A DNA stretch of 64,000 nt from contig NZ_ANAH02000004.1 in the NCBI RefSeq assembly GCF_000335475.2, positions 62,001 to 126,000 on the forward strand, in the 5' to 3' direction. Below the pieces are notes generated by a model. It did not search any database, was not told the DNA's origin, and saw nothing but the letters and a program-made list of their open reading frames with translations. Origin of the DNA: Cystobacter fuscus DSM 2262 (GTDB lineage Bacteria; Myxococcota; Myxococcia; Myxococcales; Myxococcaceae). Position numbers and translations under genes: made by a program. Positions 57,169-64,000 of the stretch are shown here, piece by piece; position 1 is the stretch's first letter; every line of letters starts with the position of its first letter.

Positions 57169-57297
57169 GAGGAGCATCACGGCCCGGGTTGGAAGGAAGT
57201 GTTGCCACGGCGATGAAGGGAGCGGCGCGGGAGCTGACCCGGATGCGCGAGGAGGGCATCATCCGCGCCTGAGGACTGGGGGTAAATCAAGTGGACT
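57169..57297 (+). pseudogene. Decayed fragment of the aldo/keto reductase gene
   Basis: About 125 bases are ~88-90% identical by eye to 53024-53148 in the reductase gene, from GAGGAGCATCAC through GCGGCGCGGGAGCTGACCC to the TGGGGGCTGGGCGT region. The copy has one base deleted (gtgttcgcc to gtgttgcc) and a TGG to TGA stop, so it is not functional. Similarity ends abruptly on both sides, about 100 bases from the kinase start. It marks an old recombination or duplication junction next to two orphan genes. Confidence 0.8.
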
Positions 57298-57356
57298 AGC
57301 CGAGAGGACAGTCGACGGCCTTCCTTCATCGCGGTGATGACGGGCATCTACACCGT

Positions 57357-57824
57357 GTGCCGGCTGGGGCTCGCGTGTACCTGCTACTGCCGCTCGTGCT
57401 GTGTCTCGGATGCGTACCCATTACAGGACAAATCCAACCCAGCCACTTCCAGTTCACCACGATCGTCAATCAACGAGTACCCGGCGCTGGCGGTTGGCGA
57501 GCTGCCTGTGTTCATGCAAGAGTCAGGAATGGAACGACAGGTGAATTCTTCTGCAAGTTTGGCGTTGAAGTCCCCATGGAGAACAAGGAAGGACCCATCT
57601 CCGTGCCTCTTGCTCAGCGCATCGCGGCTGATTGCGCCAACGCGGCCGCATACGTCGTGCTTGAAGCGGCATCGAAGGAACCTGAACCTCCGCTTGGACT
57701 CTTGTGCGAAAGCTTCAAAGCAGCCTACCGCCTGAAATTGGGAGCCGCGATTCCAGGCTCGCGCGTTGTAACAACATGTGCCCCAAGCACCAAGCCCGTC
57801 ATCTTTGGCGAACTCATTCCCTAG
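57357..57824 (+). CDS. Putative lipoprotein, orphan
   Basis: 155 aa from GTG 57357 (GTG 57375 also possible). Short signal with lipobox LCLGC (Cys19), so probably membrane-anchored. The mature domain has two or three further cysteines (ACVHARVRNG, FFCKFGVEVPMENKEG, DCANAAAYVVLEAA). No recognised family. No ribosome site is visible and the start lies just after the rearranged fragment at 57169-57297, so the 5' end may be truncated. GC content is lower than in flanking genes. The next gene follows by 13 bases; the two may form an operon. Confidence 0.6.
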   Translation: MPAGARVYLLLPLVLCLGCVPITGQIQPSHFQFTTIVNQRVPGAGGWRAACVHARVRNGTTGEFFCKFGVEVPMENKEGPISVPLAQRIAADCANAAAYVVLEAASKEPEPPLGLLCESFKAAYRLKLGAAIPGSRVVTTCAPSTKPVIFGELIP

Positions 57825-57837
57825 TCCCCCTCACCCC

Positions 57838-58410
57838 ATGACGCTCTCGGCGGAAAAGCTACTGGCCATCGCAAACAACTACTGGGATTCGAGCAAGGAC
57901 TTCTATCTTCGACAAGAGACGAGCCCCAGGACCGAAAGACTCCAGGCAACCTGGACCCGGGAGCTTGAAAACGTTGAGCGCTGGTGGTCGTTCCGGGATG
58001 ATCTCCAGCACTCGCTTCCTGGGTTCGAACTCAAGCTCATGGGAAGCACGGCGGATGCTGGCTTCCGCCTCATCGCATACCCAATCTTGTGCACCCAGCT
58101 ACCACGATACAACTGGTCCATCGTTGGGTGCATCAGCATCCTGGCCCCCGTGTATACCGTGTATGCCGTAGAATATGATCACACCGATGGCAAGCGAAGT
58201 CAGTTCAAAGCCATTTTCGAGCCCACGCGTCCAGGTATGGACTTCCCAGTCCGTGTAATCTCCAGGAAGATCGAGGAGACTTTTGGATTCAGCGCGGTTC
58301 CGAGTGATATCGCGCGAACTCCCATTCCTCTGTTCGTGGAGTCCAAAGAACCTCCACATACCACGCTGTTTGATGCACTCTTCACGAGCGAACCTGCCAG
58401 CATTCCCTAA
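57838..58410 (+). CDS. Hypothetical protein, orphan
   Basis: 190 aa from ATG 57838. Begins [30 protein letters not shown] and includes [47 protein letters not shown]. Soluble, mixed alpha/beta, with no recognised motif. Moderately lower GC than neighbours. Tail-to-tail overlap of four bases with the leftward zinc-finger gene. It resembles orphan gene pairs near polymorphic-toxin remnants in myxobacteria, perhaps an immunity-type protein; this is speculation. Confidence 0.6.
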   Translation: MTLSAEKLLAIANNYWDSSKDFYLRQETSPRTERLQATWTRELENVERWWSFRDDLQHSLPGFELKLMGSTADAGFRLIAYPILCTQLPRYNWSIVGCISILAPVYTVYAVEYDHTDGKRSQFKAIFEPTRPGMDFPVRVISRKIEETFGFSAVPSDIARTPIPLFVESKEPPHTTLFDALFTSEPASIP

Positions 58411-58778
58411 CCACGCAGCCGCAGGCGGATGGGCCCTCGGGCCGTCGACGGGTCCACCACCCGGCCGCCCTGGAGGATCTCCACCTCGCCCCGCGCCACC
58501 AGCCGCCGGGCCGCCTCGCGCACCGGCTCCATCCGCTCGCGCCAGTCCTCCCCTCCCCCGGCCCGCGCCACCTCCGAGGGACACATCGTCGCCCCCCTCG
58601 CCCGCGTGGCCAGCATCTCCAGGATGCGCCGCTCGAGCTCATCCTGGCGCCCCGCATCCTTCCGGCGCCTGCACCGCTCGGAGCAGTAGCGCACCTGCTC
58701 CCAGTCCTTCTCCCACTTCTTGCGCCAGGTGATGCTCCGCCCACAGACCGCGCACGTCTTCGGGGCGGGAGTCGTCAT
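58407..58778 (-). CDS. DUF2256 and DUF3253 protein
   Basis: 123 aa. DUF2256 zinc-ribbon at the N-terminus ([20 protein letters not shown]...[10 protein letters not shown], two CxxC-type pairs), then DUF3253 winged-helix-like region ([26 protein letters not shown]...[43 protein letters not shown]). The family fusion is widespread but of unknown function; the layout suggests nucleic acid binding. It follows in tandem downstream of phosphoglucomutase, 21 bases apart. Confidence 0.9.
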   Translation of the reverse strand: MTTPAPKTCAVCGRSITWRKKWEKDWEQVRYCSERCRRRKDAGRQDELERRILEMLATRARGATMCPSEVARAGGGEDWRERMEPVREAARRLVARGEVEILQGGRVVDPSTARGPIRLRLRG

Positions 58779-58799
58779 GAGTCTCCCGCCCCTCGGACC

Positions 58800-60437
58800 T
58801 CAGCCGCGCGAGAACGCGTCGCCGACGATCTGCCGCGCCTCGTTCACCAGCGCGTCCAGGTGCGCCTGGTCCCGGAAGCTCTCCGCGTAGATCTTGTACA
58901 CGTCCTCCGTACCCGAGGGCCGCGCGGCGAACCACCCGTTGTCCGCCACCACCTTGAGCCCGCCCAGCTCCGCGTTGTTCCCCGGCGCGCGCGTGAGCCG
59001 CTGGGTGATGGGCTCGCCCGCGAGCGTCGTCGCCCGCACCGCCTCCGGCGACAGCTTCTTGAGCACCGCCTTCTGCGCCGACGTGGCCGGTTGATCAATC
59101 CGCGTGTACAGCGGCGCGCCGAACTTCTTCGTCAGCTCCTGGTAGTGCACGCCCGGGTCCTTGCCCGTGCGCGCCAATATCTCCACCGCCAGCAGGTCCA
59201 GGATGATGCCGTCCTTGTCGGTGGTCCAGACGGTACCGTCCTGACGCAGGAAGGACGCGCCCGCGCTCTCCTCGCCGCCAAAGCCCAGCGAGCCATCCAG
59301 GAGCCCATCCACGAACCACTTGAAGCCCACCGGCACTTCCACCACGCGCCGGCCCAAGTCCTGCGCCACGCGGTCGATCATGCTGCTGCTCACCAGCGTC
59401 TTGCCCACCCCCACGTCCTGCTTCCACTGGGGCCGGTTGCGATAGAGGTAGCTGATGGCCACGGACAGGTAGTGGTTGGGGTTCATCAACCCCACGCTCC
59501 GCGTCACGATGCCGTGCCGGTCCGAGTCCGTGTCGTTGCCGAACGCGATGTCGTAGCGGTCCTTGAGCTCCACCAGCCCCGCCATGGCGTAGGGCGACGA
59601 GCAGTCCATGCGGATCTTCCCGTCATGGTCCACGCGCATGAAGCGGAAGGTGGGGTCCACCGTCTTGTTCACCACCTGGAGGTTGAGCCCGTAGCGCGCG
59701 GCAATCGGCTCCCAGTAGTCCAGGTTCGAGCCGCCCAGCGGATCCGCGCCGATCGACAGCTTCGCCCCGCGCACCACGTCCAGGTCCACCACGTTGCGCA
59801 AGTCCTCCACGTACGGGGTGATGAAGTCGTAGCGCTCCAGGTGGGCCACGTTCTGCGCGCGCTCGAAGGGCATGCGCCGCACCGCCGCGTTGCCCGAGCC
59901 GAGCAGATCGTTGGCGCGCTTCTCCATCCAGCTCGTGATGTTGGTGTCCGCCGGGCCGCCGTTGGGCGGGTTGTACTTGATGCCACCGTCCTCGGGCGGG
60001 TTGTGCGAGGGGGTGATGACGATGCCGTCGGCCAGGCCCGTCTGCCGCCCCCGGTTGTAGGTGAGGATGGCGTGGGAGATGACGGGCGTGGGCGTCGCGC
60101 CGGGCGTGTAGCGCACGCGCACCTCGTTGGCCGCGAGCACCTCGAGCGTCGTGCGCTGCGCGGGCTCGCTCAGCGCGTGCGTGTCCATGCCCAGGAACAA
60201 CGGGCCGTTGATGCCCTGCTTCTCCCGGTACTCGCAGATGGCCTGGACGACAGCGAGGATGTGCGCCTCGTTGAAGCTGCGGCGCGCGGCCGAGCCACGA
60301 TGGCCCGAGGTGCCAAACGCCACGCGTTGCTCGGGCTCGCGCACGTCCGGCAGCTCCGAGTAGTACTGCGAGCGCAGGGTGTCGGGGTTGATGAGGATGG
60401 AATCAGGAGGGGGCTTGCCAGCGAATTGATGGGCCAC
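58800..60437 (-). CDS. pgm: Phosphoglucomutase (alpha-D-glucose specific)
   Basis: 545 aa, matching E. coli Pgm (546). Motifs in order: FGTSGHRG, catalytic phosphoserine in [17 protein letters not shown], metal loop [10 protein letters not shown], sugar-binding [10 protein letters not shown] and phosphate-binding [15 protein letters not shown]. Interconverts glucose 6-phosphate and glucose 1-phosphate in the cytoplasm, feeding the ADP-glucose pyrophosphorylase encoded 0.8 kb away on the other strand. Confidence 0.95.
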   Translation of the reverse strand: MAHQFAGKPPPDSILINPDTLRSQYYSELPDVREPEQRVAFGTSGHRGSAARRSFNEAHILAVVQAICEYREKQGINGPLFLGMDTHALSEPAQRTTLEVLAANEVRVRYTPGATPTPVISHAILTYNRGRQTGLADGIVITPSHNPPEDGGIKYNPPNGGPADTNITSWMEKRANDLLGSGNAAVRRMPFERAQNVAHLERYDFITPYVEDLRNVVDLDVVRGAKLSIGADPLGGSNLDYWEPIAARYGLNLQVVNKTVDPTFRFMRVDHDGKIRMDCSSPYAMAGLVELKDRYDIAFGNDTDSDRHGIVTRSVGLMNPNHYLSVAISYLYRNRPQWKQDVGVGKTLVSSSMIDRVAQDLGRRVVEVPVGFKWFVDGLLDGSLGFGGEESAGASFLRQDGTVWTTDKDGIILDLLAVEILARTGKDPGVHYQELTKKFGAPLYTRIDQPATSAQKAVLKKLSPEAVRATTLAGEPITQRLTRAPGNNAELGGLKVVADNGWFAARPSGTEDVYKIYAESFRDQAHLDALVNEARQIVGDAFSRG

Positions 60438-60501
60438 GCGGCCACTCTAGCGCCGCGCGCCCCCGCGGCACGCCCCGTTTTCCGCGATGTTGGCCCGTTC
60501 A

Positions 60502-60526
60502 CGCCTCCCCCTCTTCCGGGGAAGGC
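60502..60526 (-). other. Hairpin between lipoprotein and phosphoglucomutase genes
   Basis: CGCCT-CCCC and GGGG-AAGGCG arms can pair with small mismatches around a short loop, 20 bases past the lipoprotein stop. It may attenuate transcription into pgm; no T-run follows. Confidence 0.3.
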
Positions 60527-60545
60527 GCGCGGCCCGCGTCAGCGA

Positions 60546-60977
60546 CTACAGGCGCTGGGGAACGGCCTTGTCCCCGGGGAAGCGGCTGCCGCCCAGTTCC
60601 TGGCTCTCCTCGAACATCTCGCTGTCCTCCTCGTAGCCGGAGCCGCCCGTGCCCGGCTCCTGCGAGGGATCCTGGTCGCGCACGTCCTCCTTGGAGTTGC
60701 TCGTGCCGCTCGCGTCCGGGTTGGTCACCGGATCCTCGTAGCCCGAGCCCCCGGTGCTCCCGCGATCCTCCTGCGGCACCGTGTAGTCGTCATACACGCC
60801 CGTGTTGCCCTTCCCGGAGTCATCCCCCGCGCCACCCGTGCCCACCTCGGAGGGCTGCCCCACCTGGGGAACGGGGGCCGGCTCCGAGCGCCTGGCGGAC
60901 GTGTCCGACGAGCACGCCGTCCCCAACGCCATCGCCCCCGCGACGAGTCCGGTCCACAACAGCCTGGTCCTGGTCAT
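60546..60977 (-). CDS. Putative lipoprotein with Gly-Ser-Tyr repeats
   Basis: 143 aa. Signal LLWTGLVAGAMALGTAC with lipobox Cys. The mature part is low-complexity and acidic, with TGGSGYE repeated twice (GSTGGSGYEDP and GTGGSGYEEDSEM), consistent with an unstructured surface spacer. GGAGGAG precedes ATG 60977. Divergent from glgC across 240 bases. Confidence 0.75.
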   Translation of the reverse strand: MTRTRLLWTGLVAGAMALGTACSSDTSARRSEPAPVPQVGQPSEVGTGGAGDDSGKGNTGVYDDYTVPQEDRGSTGGSGYEDPVTNPDASGTSNSKEDVRDQDPSQEPGTGGSGYEEDSEMFEESQELGGSRFPGDKAVPQRL

Positions 60978-61217
60978 ATGCCTCTCCTCCCGAAAATTCC
61001 GTGGTGTGTGCGCCGAGGGCAATATGATCAGCGCACCCGCGGGTGACAGGCGGCCCTCGCGTGGCTGGCCGCTCCCCCGGGAACGGAGCGGACGTGACGC
61101 GTGGCGTTGGGCCCCCAATCATGCCGCCATGCGCCATGAATCGAGGAAGGAGAAGAGAACCGCGCCTTCCGTGAACACCCTCCTATACTGCCGCGCCCAG
61201 AGGGGGTTCACCCACGA

Positions 61218-62468
61218 ATGAGCAGCAAGCGCATCCTCGGAATGATTCTCGCCGGCGGCCAGGGCACGCGCCTGGCGCCCTTGACGTCCAAACGCTCCAA
61301 GCCCGCCGTGCCGTTCGGCTCGAAGTTCCGCATCATCGACTTCGCGCTGAGCAACTTCCTCAACTCGGGCGTCTACTCCATCTACGTGCTCACGCAGTTC
61401 AAGGCGCAGTCGCTCACCGAGCACATCCAGCGCGGCTGGCGGTTCGGCTCGGGGCTGCTCGCCGACTACTTCATCACGCTCGTGCCCGCGCAGATGTACC
61501 TCTACGAGGAGCTGGGCCCGGTGTGGTACCGGGGCACGGCGGACGCCATCTACCAGAACCTGCACCTGGTGGAGAACTACCGCGCCGACAACGTGGCCAT
61601 CTTCTCGGGTGATCACATCTACAAGATGAACGTCGCGCACATGCTCGAGCTGCACGAGGACTCGCGCGCCGACATCACCATCGCCGCCTACCCCACGCCG
61701 CTCGCCGAGGCGCACCGCTTCGGCGTCATGCAGATCGACGAGCGCGGCCGCATCACCGACTTCCAGGAGAAGGTGAAGAACCCCCCGCCCATGCCGCACA
61801 AGCCCACGCACGCGCTGGCCAGCATGGGCAACTACATCTTCAAGAAGAAGGTGCTCGAGGAGCTGTTGGAGATCGACGCGAAGACCGAGGGCAGCCAGCA
61901 CGACTTCGGCAAGGACGTGCTGCCGCGCGCGCTGCGCGACGGCTACCACATCCAGTCGTATGACTTTCACTCCAACCCCATCCCCGGCCAGGACCGCGCC
62001 AACACGTACTGGCGCGACGTGGGCACGCTCGAGGCCTACCACGAGGCCAGCATGGACCTGGTGTCGGCCAACCCCGAGTTCGACGTCTTCAACCCGGAGT
62101 GGCCGCTGCGCACCGCGGTGGAGTTCAGCCCCCCGGCCAAGTTCGTCCACGAGGCGGGCGAGCGCATGGGGCGGGCGCTGGACTCCATGGTGGCCGGCGG
62201 CTGCATCATCTCCGGCGGCACCGTGCGCCAGAGCATCCTGTCGCGCCGCGTCCGGGTGAACTCCTACTCGCTCGTGGAGCGCTCGGTGCTCTTCGACGAG
62301 GTGGACATCGGCCGGCACGCCCAGGTGAAGAACGCCATCATCGACAAGGGCGTGCGCATGCCGCCCCACGCGAAGATTGGCCATGACCTGGCGGCGGACA
62401 AGGCGCGCGGCTTCACGGTGACGGACAGCGGCATCGTCGTGGTGCCCAAGAACTACAAGTTCGAGTGA
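61218..62468 (+). CDS. glgC: Glucose-1-phosphate adenylyltransferase
   Basis: 416 aa. N-terminal [39 protein letters not shown] is the activator/substrate site signature of Glg[11 protein letters not shown] contains the metal Asp, and the C-terminal left-handed beta helix ([36 protein letters not shown]) is present. Makes ADP-glucose for glycogen; with Pgm nearby it covers the first two steps from glucose 6-phosphate. Confidence 0.94.
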   Translation: MSSKRILGMILAGGQGTRLAPLTSKRSKPAVPFGSKFRIIDFALSNFLNSGVYSIYVLTQFKAQSLTEHIQRGWRFGSGLLADYFITLVPAQMYLYEELGPVWYRGTADAIYQNLHLVENYRADNVAIFSGDHIYKMNVAHMLELHEDSRADITIAAYPTPLAEAHRFGVMQIDERGRITDFQEKVKNPPPMPHKPTHALASMGNYIFKKKVLEELLEIDAKTEGSQHDFGKDVLPRALRDGYHIQSYDFHSNPIPGQDRANTYWRDVGTLEAYHEASMDLVSANPEFDVFNPEWPLRTAVEFSPPAKFVHEAGERMGRALDSMVAGGCIISGGTVRQSILSRRVRVNSYSLVERSVLFDEVDIGRHAQVKNAIIDKGVRMPPHAKIGHDLAADKARGFTVTDSGIVVVPKNYKFE

Positions 62469-62478
62469 GCCCGCGCGC

Positions 62479-63615
62479 TCACGCGAACGTGTCCAGTTCC
62501 TCGAGGAGGCGGTCCACGTCCGCCTCCGTGTTGTACAGGTGGGGCGAGACGCGCAGGCTGTCGCCGCGCACGCTCACGAACACCCGGCGCGCCGCGAGCT
62601 TCGCCGTCACGTCCGGGGGATAGCCCCCGGGGTTGCGCAGGCCCATGAGGTGCCCGGCGCGCAGGCCCTCGGGCGCCACCTCCAGCCCCATCGAGCGCGC
62701 CCCGGCCGCCAGCCGCGCCGTCAGCGCGCCCACCGTCTCCTGGATGTCCGCCACGCCCCAGGAGGACAACTGGCGCAGGGCCGCGAGCGCCATGGGCACG
62801 AGCGCGAAGTTGCTGCGCTCGCCCACGTCGAAGCGGCGCGCCCCGGGCTGGAAGTCGTCCCGGTAGTCCACCAGCCGCGAGAAGTCCTCGCTGCCCGCGC
62901 GCGTGAGCCAGTTGTGCTCCAGGGGCCTCCCCTCGCGCCAGCGCGGCGCCACGTAGAGGTAGCCCAGGCTGTAGGGCCCCATCATCCACTTGTAGCCCGC
63001 CGTCACGAGGAAGTCCGGCCGCACCCGCTCCACGCTCAGCGGCAGCGCGCCCAGCGACTGCGTCGCGTCCACCGCCAGCGCCGCGCCCACCTCGCGCGCC
63101 CGGGCGCCCACGCGCTCCAGGTCCACCAGGCTCCCATCCGTCCAGTGACAGTGCGGCAACGCCACCAGCGCCGCGCGCTCGTCCAGCTCGGCGAGCACCG
63201 CGCGCGTCCAGTCTCCGTCCGGAGGCCGGCGCACGGTGACCACCTGTCCCCCCGAGCGCTCGGCCAGCTCCCGCCAGGGGTACACGTTGGAGGGGAACTC
63301 CTCGGCGAGCACCAAGAGGCGCTGGCCCACGCGCACCGGCACGTTGGACGCCGCCACCGCCATGCCGTAGCTCACCGAGGGCACCAGCGCCACGCCCTCC
63401 GCGTCCGCCTCCACCAGGCTCGCGAAGAGCCGGCGCAGTGCTTCCGACTCGGTGAAGAAGTCCTCGGGCCGCACCTGCCAGGGCCTCGCCTTGCGCGTTA
63501 CCGCCTCGCGCCCCGCCTCCGTCACGGCGTGGGACTGGGGCGACATGTACGCGCAGTTGAGCCAGGTGAGGCCCTCGGGCAGGTCGAACAGGTGGCGTTG
63601 GCAGGGCAGGCGCAT
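62479..63615 (-). CDS. Class-V aminotransferase-like PLP enzyme
   Basis: 378 aa. PLP lysine in TAGYKWMMGPYSLGYLYV, Asp contacting the cofactor in ALAVDATQSLGALPL, and phosphate-binding SVSYGMAVAASN: the fold of NifS/selenocysteine-lyase-like and isopenicillin-N epimerase-like enzymes. No conserved catalytic cysteine loop as in cysteine desulfurases is seen, so it is probably an epimerase, lyase or aminotransferase. Its stop lies 10 bases from glgC, convergent. Confidence 0.88.
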   Translation of the reverse strand: MRLPCQRHLFDLPEGLTWLNCAYMSPQSHAVTEAGREAVTRKARPWQVRPEDFFTESEALRRLFASLVEADAEGVALVPSVSYGMAVAASNVPVRVGQRLLVLAEEFPSNVYPWRELAERSGGQVVTVRRPPDGDWTRAVLAELDERAALVALPHCHWTDGSLVDLERVGARAREVGAALAVDATQSLGALPLSVERVRPDFLVTAGYKWMMGPYSLGYLYVAPRWREGRPLEHNWLTRAGSEDFSRLVDYRDDFQPGARRFDVGERSNFALVPMALAALRQLSSWGVADIQETVGALTARLAAGARSMGLEVAPEGLRAGHLMGLRNPGGYPPDVTAKLAARRVFVSVRGDSLRVSPHLYNTEADVDRLLEELDTFA

Positions 63616-63670
63616 GGGCCCGGAGCATACCGCTCGCGACGCCCCGCGCCCGCCCTCTGTCGACTTGTGT

Positions 63671-64000
63671 CTACTTGCGCAACCGATTGAACAGCCAGCC
63701 GCCGCCCGCCAGGCTCAGCACCGTGCCCAGGGCACGCAGGGGCTGGGTGCGCAGGCGCGACTCCAGCACGTCCACCCGGTCCGCCAGCAGCAGCAGCGCC
63801 ACGTGCCGGAAGTGGTGCTCGGGGATGTCATAGGCCACGCTCCGCAGAATCCCGCTCAGCCCCTTGGGGGGAATGGCGGTGCTGAAGACGGGCGTCAGCT
63901 CCTCGAGCGACGCGCGCTTGAGCACGGGCACCTCGGGAGGTGGCTGGCGCTCGGGCTCCTCCCAGTGCGCCCCCCCGCGCACCCGGGGCTCGAGCAGCAT
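63671..64000 (-). CDS. Hypothetical protein at window edge
   Basis: 109 aa down to the stop at 63671; an ATG coincides with position 64000, so the real start may lie outside the window. Contains HFRHVALLLLADRVDVLESRLRTQPLRALGTVLSLAGGGWLFNRL, a C-terminal hydrophobic helix that may be membrane-anchored. No family recognised. Confidence 0.55.
   Translation of the reverse strand: MLLEPRVRGGAHWEEPERQPPPEVPVLKRASLEELTPVFSTAIPPKGLSGILRSVAYDIPEHHFRHVALLLLADRVDVLESRLRTQPLRALGTVLSLAGGGWLFNRLRK

Noticed and set aside
57334-57735. Alternative frame overlapping the orphan lipoprotein
   Set aside because: Cys/Ser-rich translation without a domain; the other frame gives a signal peptide with a proper lipobox.
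58860-61046. Open frame of ~730 codons antisense to phosphoglucomutase
   Set aside because: Shadow of a well-conserved enzyme gene; it also runs through the lipoprotein gene and intergenic DNA.

Overview
The window is very GC-rich (roughly 70% by eye, nearly every third codon position G or C). It has little intergenic space, many Shine-Dalgarno boxes and almost no T-run terminators. It carries three eukaryote-type Ser/Thr kinases (one with PilZ/J-like/TPR modules, one fused to CHASE2 and a cyclase-like domain), several lineage-specific lipoproteins, a Flp pilin and orphan hybrid histidine kinases. This points to a predatory/social deltaproteobacterium of the order Myxococcales, most like the Cystobacter/Archangium group. 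The assignment is inference from gene content; no rRNA, tRNA, CRISPR array, insertion sequence or phage gene was found.

Layout. 0-5.2 kb: zinc-finger-like protein, a 0.6-kb gene-free stretch with strong secondary structure, then a DGAT2-like acyltransferase, alpha/beta hydrolase and proline dehydrogenase, convergent with glutathione reductase. 5.3-11.8 kb: small membrane proteins, YigZ, a pentapeptide-like protein with a probable frameshift, an SDR, a phytoene-desaturase-like flavoprotein and a ClsB-like phospholipase D. 11.9-17.1 kb: formate dehydrogenase operon (Mo catalytic subunit with an in-frame UGA, four-cluster ferredoxin subunit, NrfD membrane anchor). The UGA is followed by a bacterial SECIS-like hairpin, so the catalytic subunit is a selenoprotein. 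17.3-25.2 kb: kinase, ankyrin protein, lipase with its putative steric chaperone, NmrA-type reductase. 25.2-30.0 kb: HxlR regulator with a nested palindromic operator, an SDR, and molybdenum-cofactor genes mobA, moeA and a mobB-fdhD fusion that would serve the formate dehydrogenase.

30.0-31.1 kb: an Abi_2/AbiF-type HEPN protein with a putative promoter, small structured RNA and T9 terminator directly upstream. 31.1-38.6 kb: OprP-like porin, complete FbpABC-type ABC importer and a divergent TctDE-like two-component system, probably one solute-uptake unit. 38.7-40.5 and 46.5-48.6 kb: two unrelated two-gene modules, each an SMC/OLD-like ATPase plus a protein with a TOPRIM-like acidic pattern; both look like anti-phage or toxin systems dropped between housekeeping genes (NudK fusion, RecQ, PAS histidine kinase, RtcB). 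48.7-57.1 kb: two more Ser/Thr kinases, a duplicated pilin-like secreted protein, an AmpG-like transporter, aldo/keto reductase and Flp pilin. 57.1-58.4 kb: a scar containing a decayed copy of part of that reductase gene and two orphan AT-richer genes. 58.4-64 kb: zinc-finger protein, phosphoglucomutase, lipoprotein, ADP-glucose pyrophosphorylase (together the entry to glycogen synthesis), a class-V aminotransferase and an edge ORF.

The most notable content is the selenocysteine formate dehydrogenase with its linked cofactor/FdhD genes, and three separate defence-like loci (AbiF plus RNA, and two ATPase-TOPRIM pairs) within about 19 kb.
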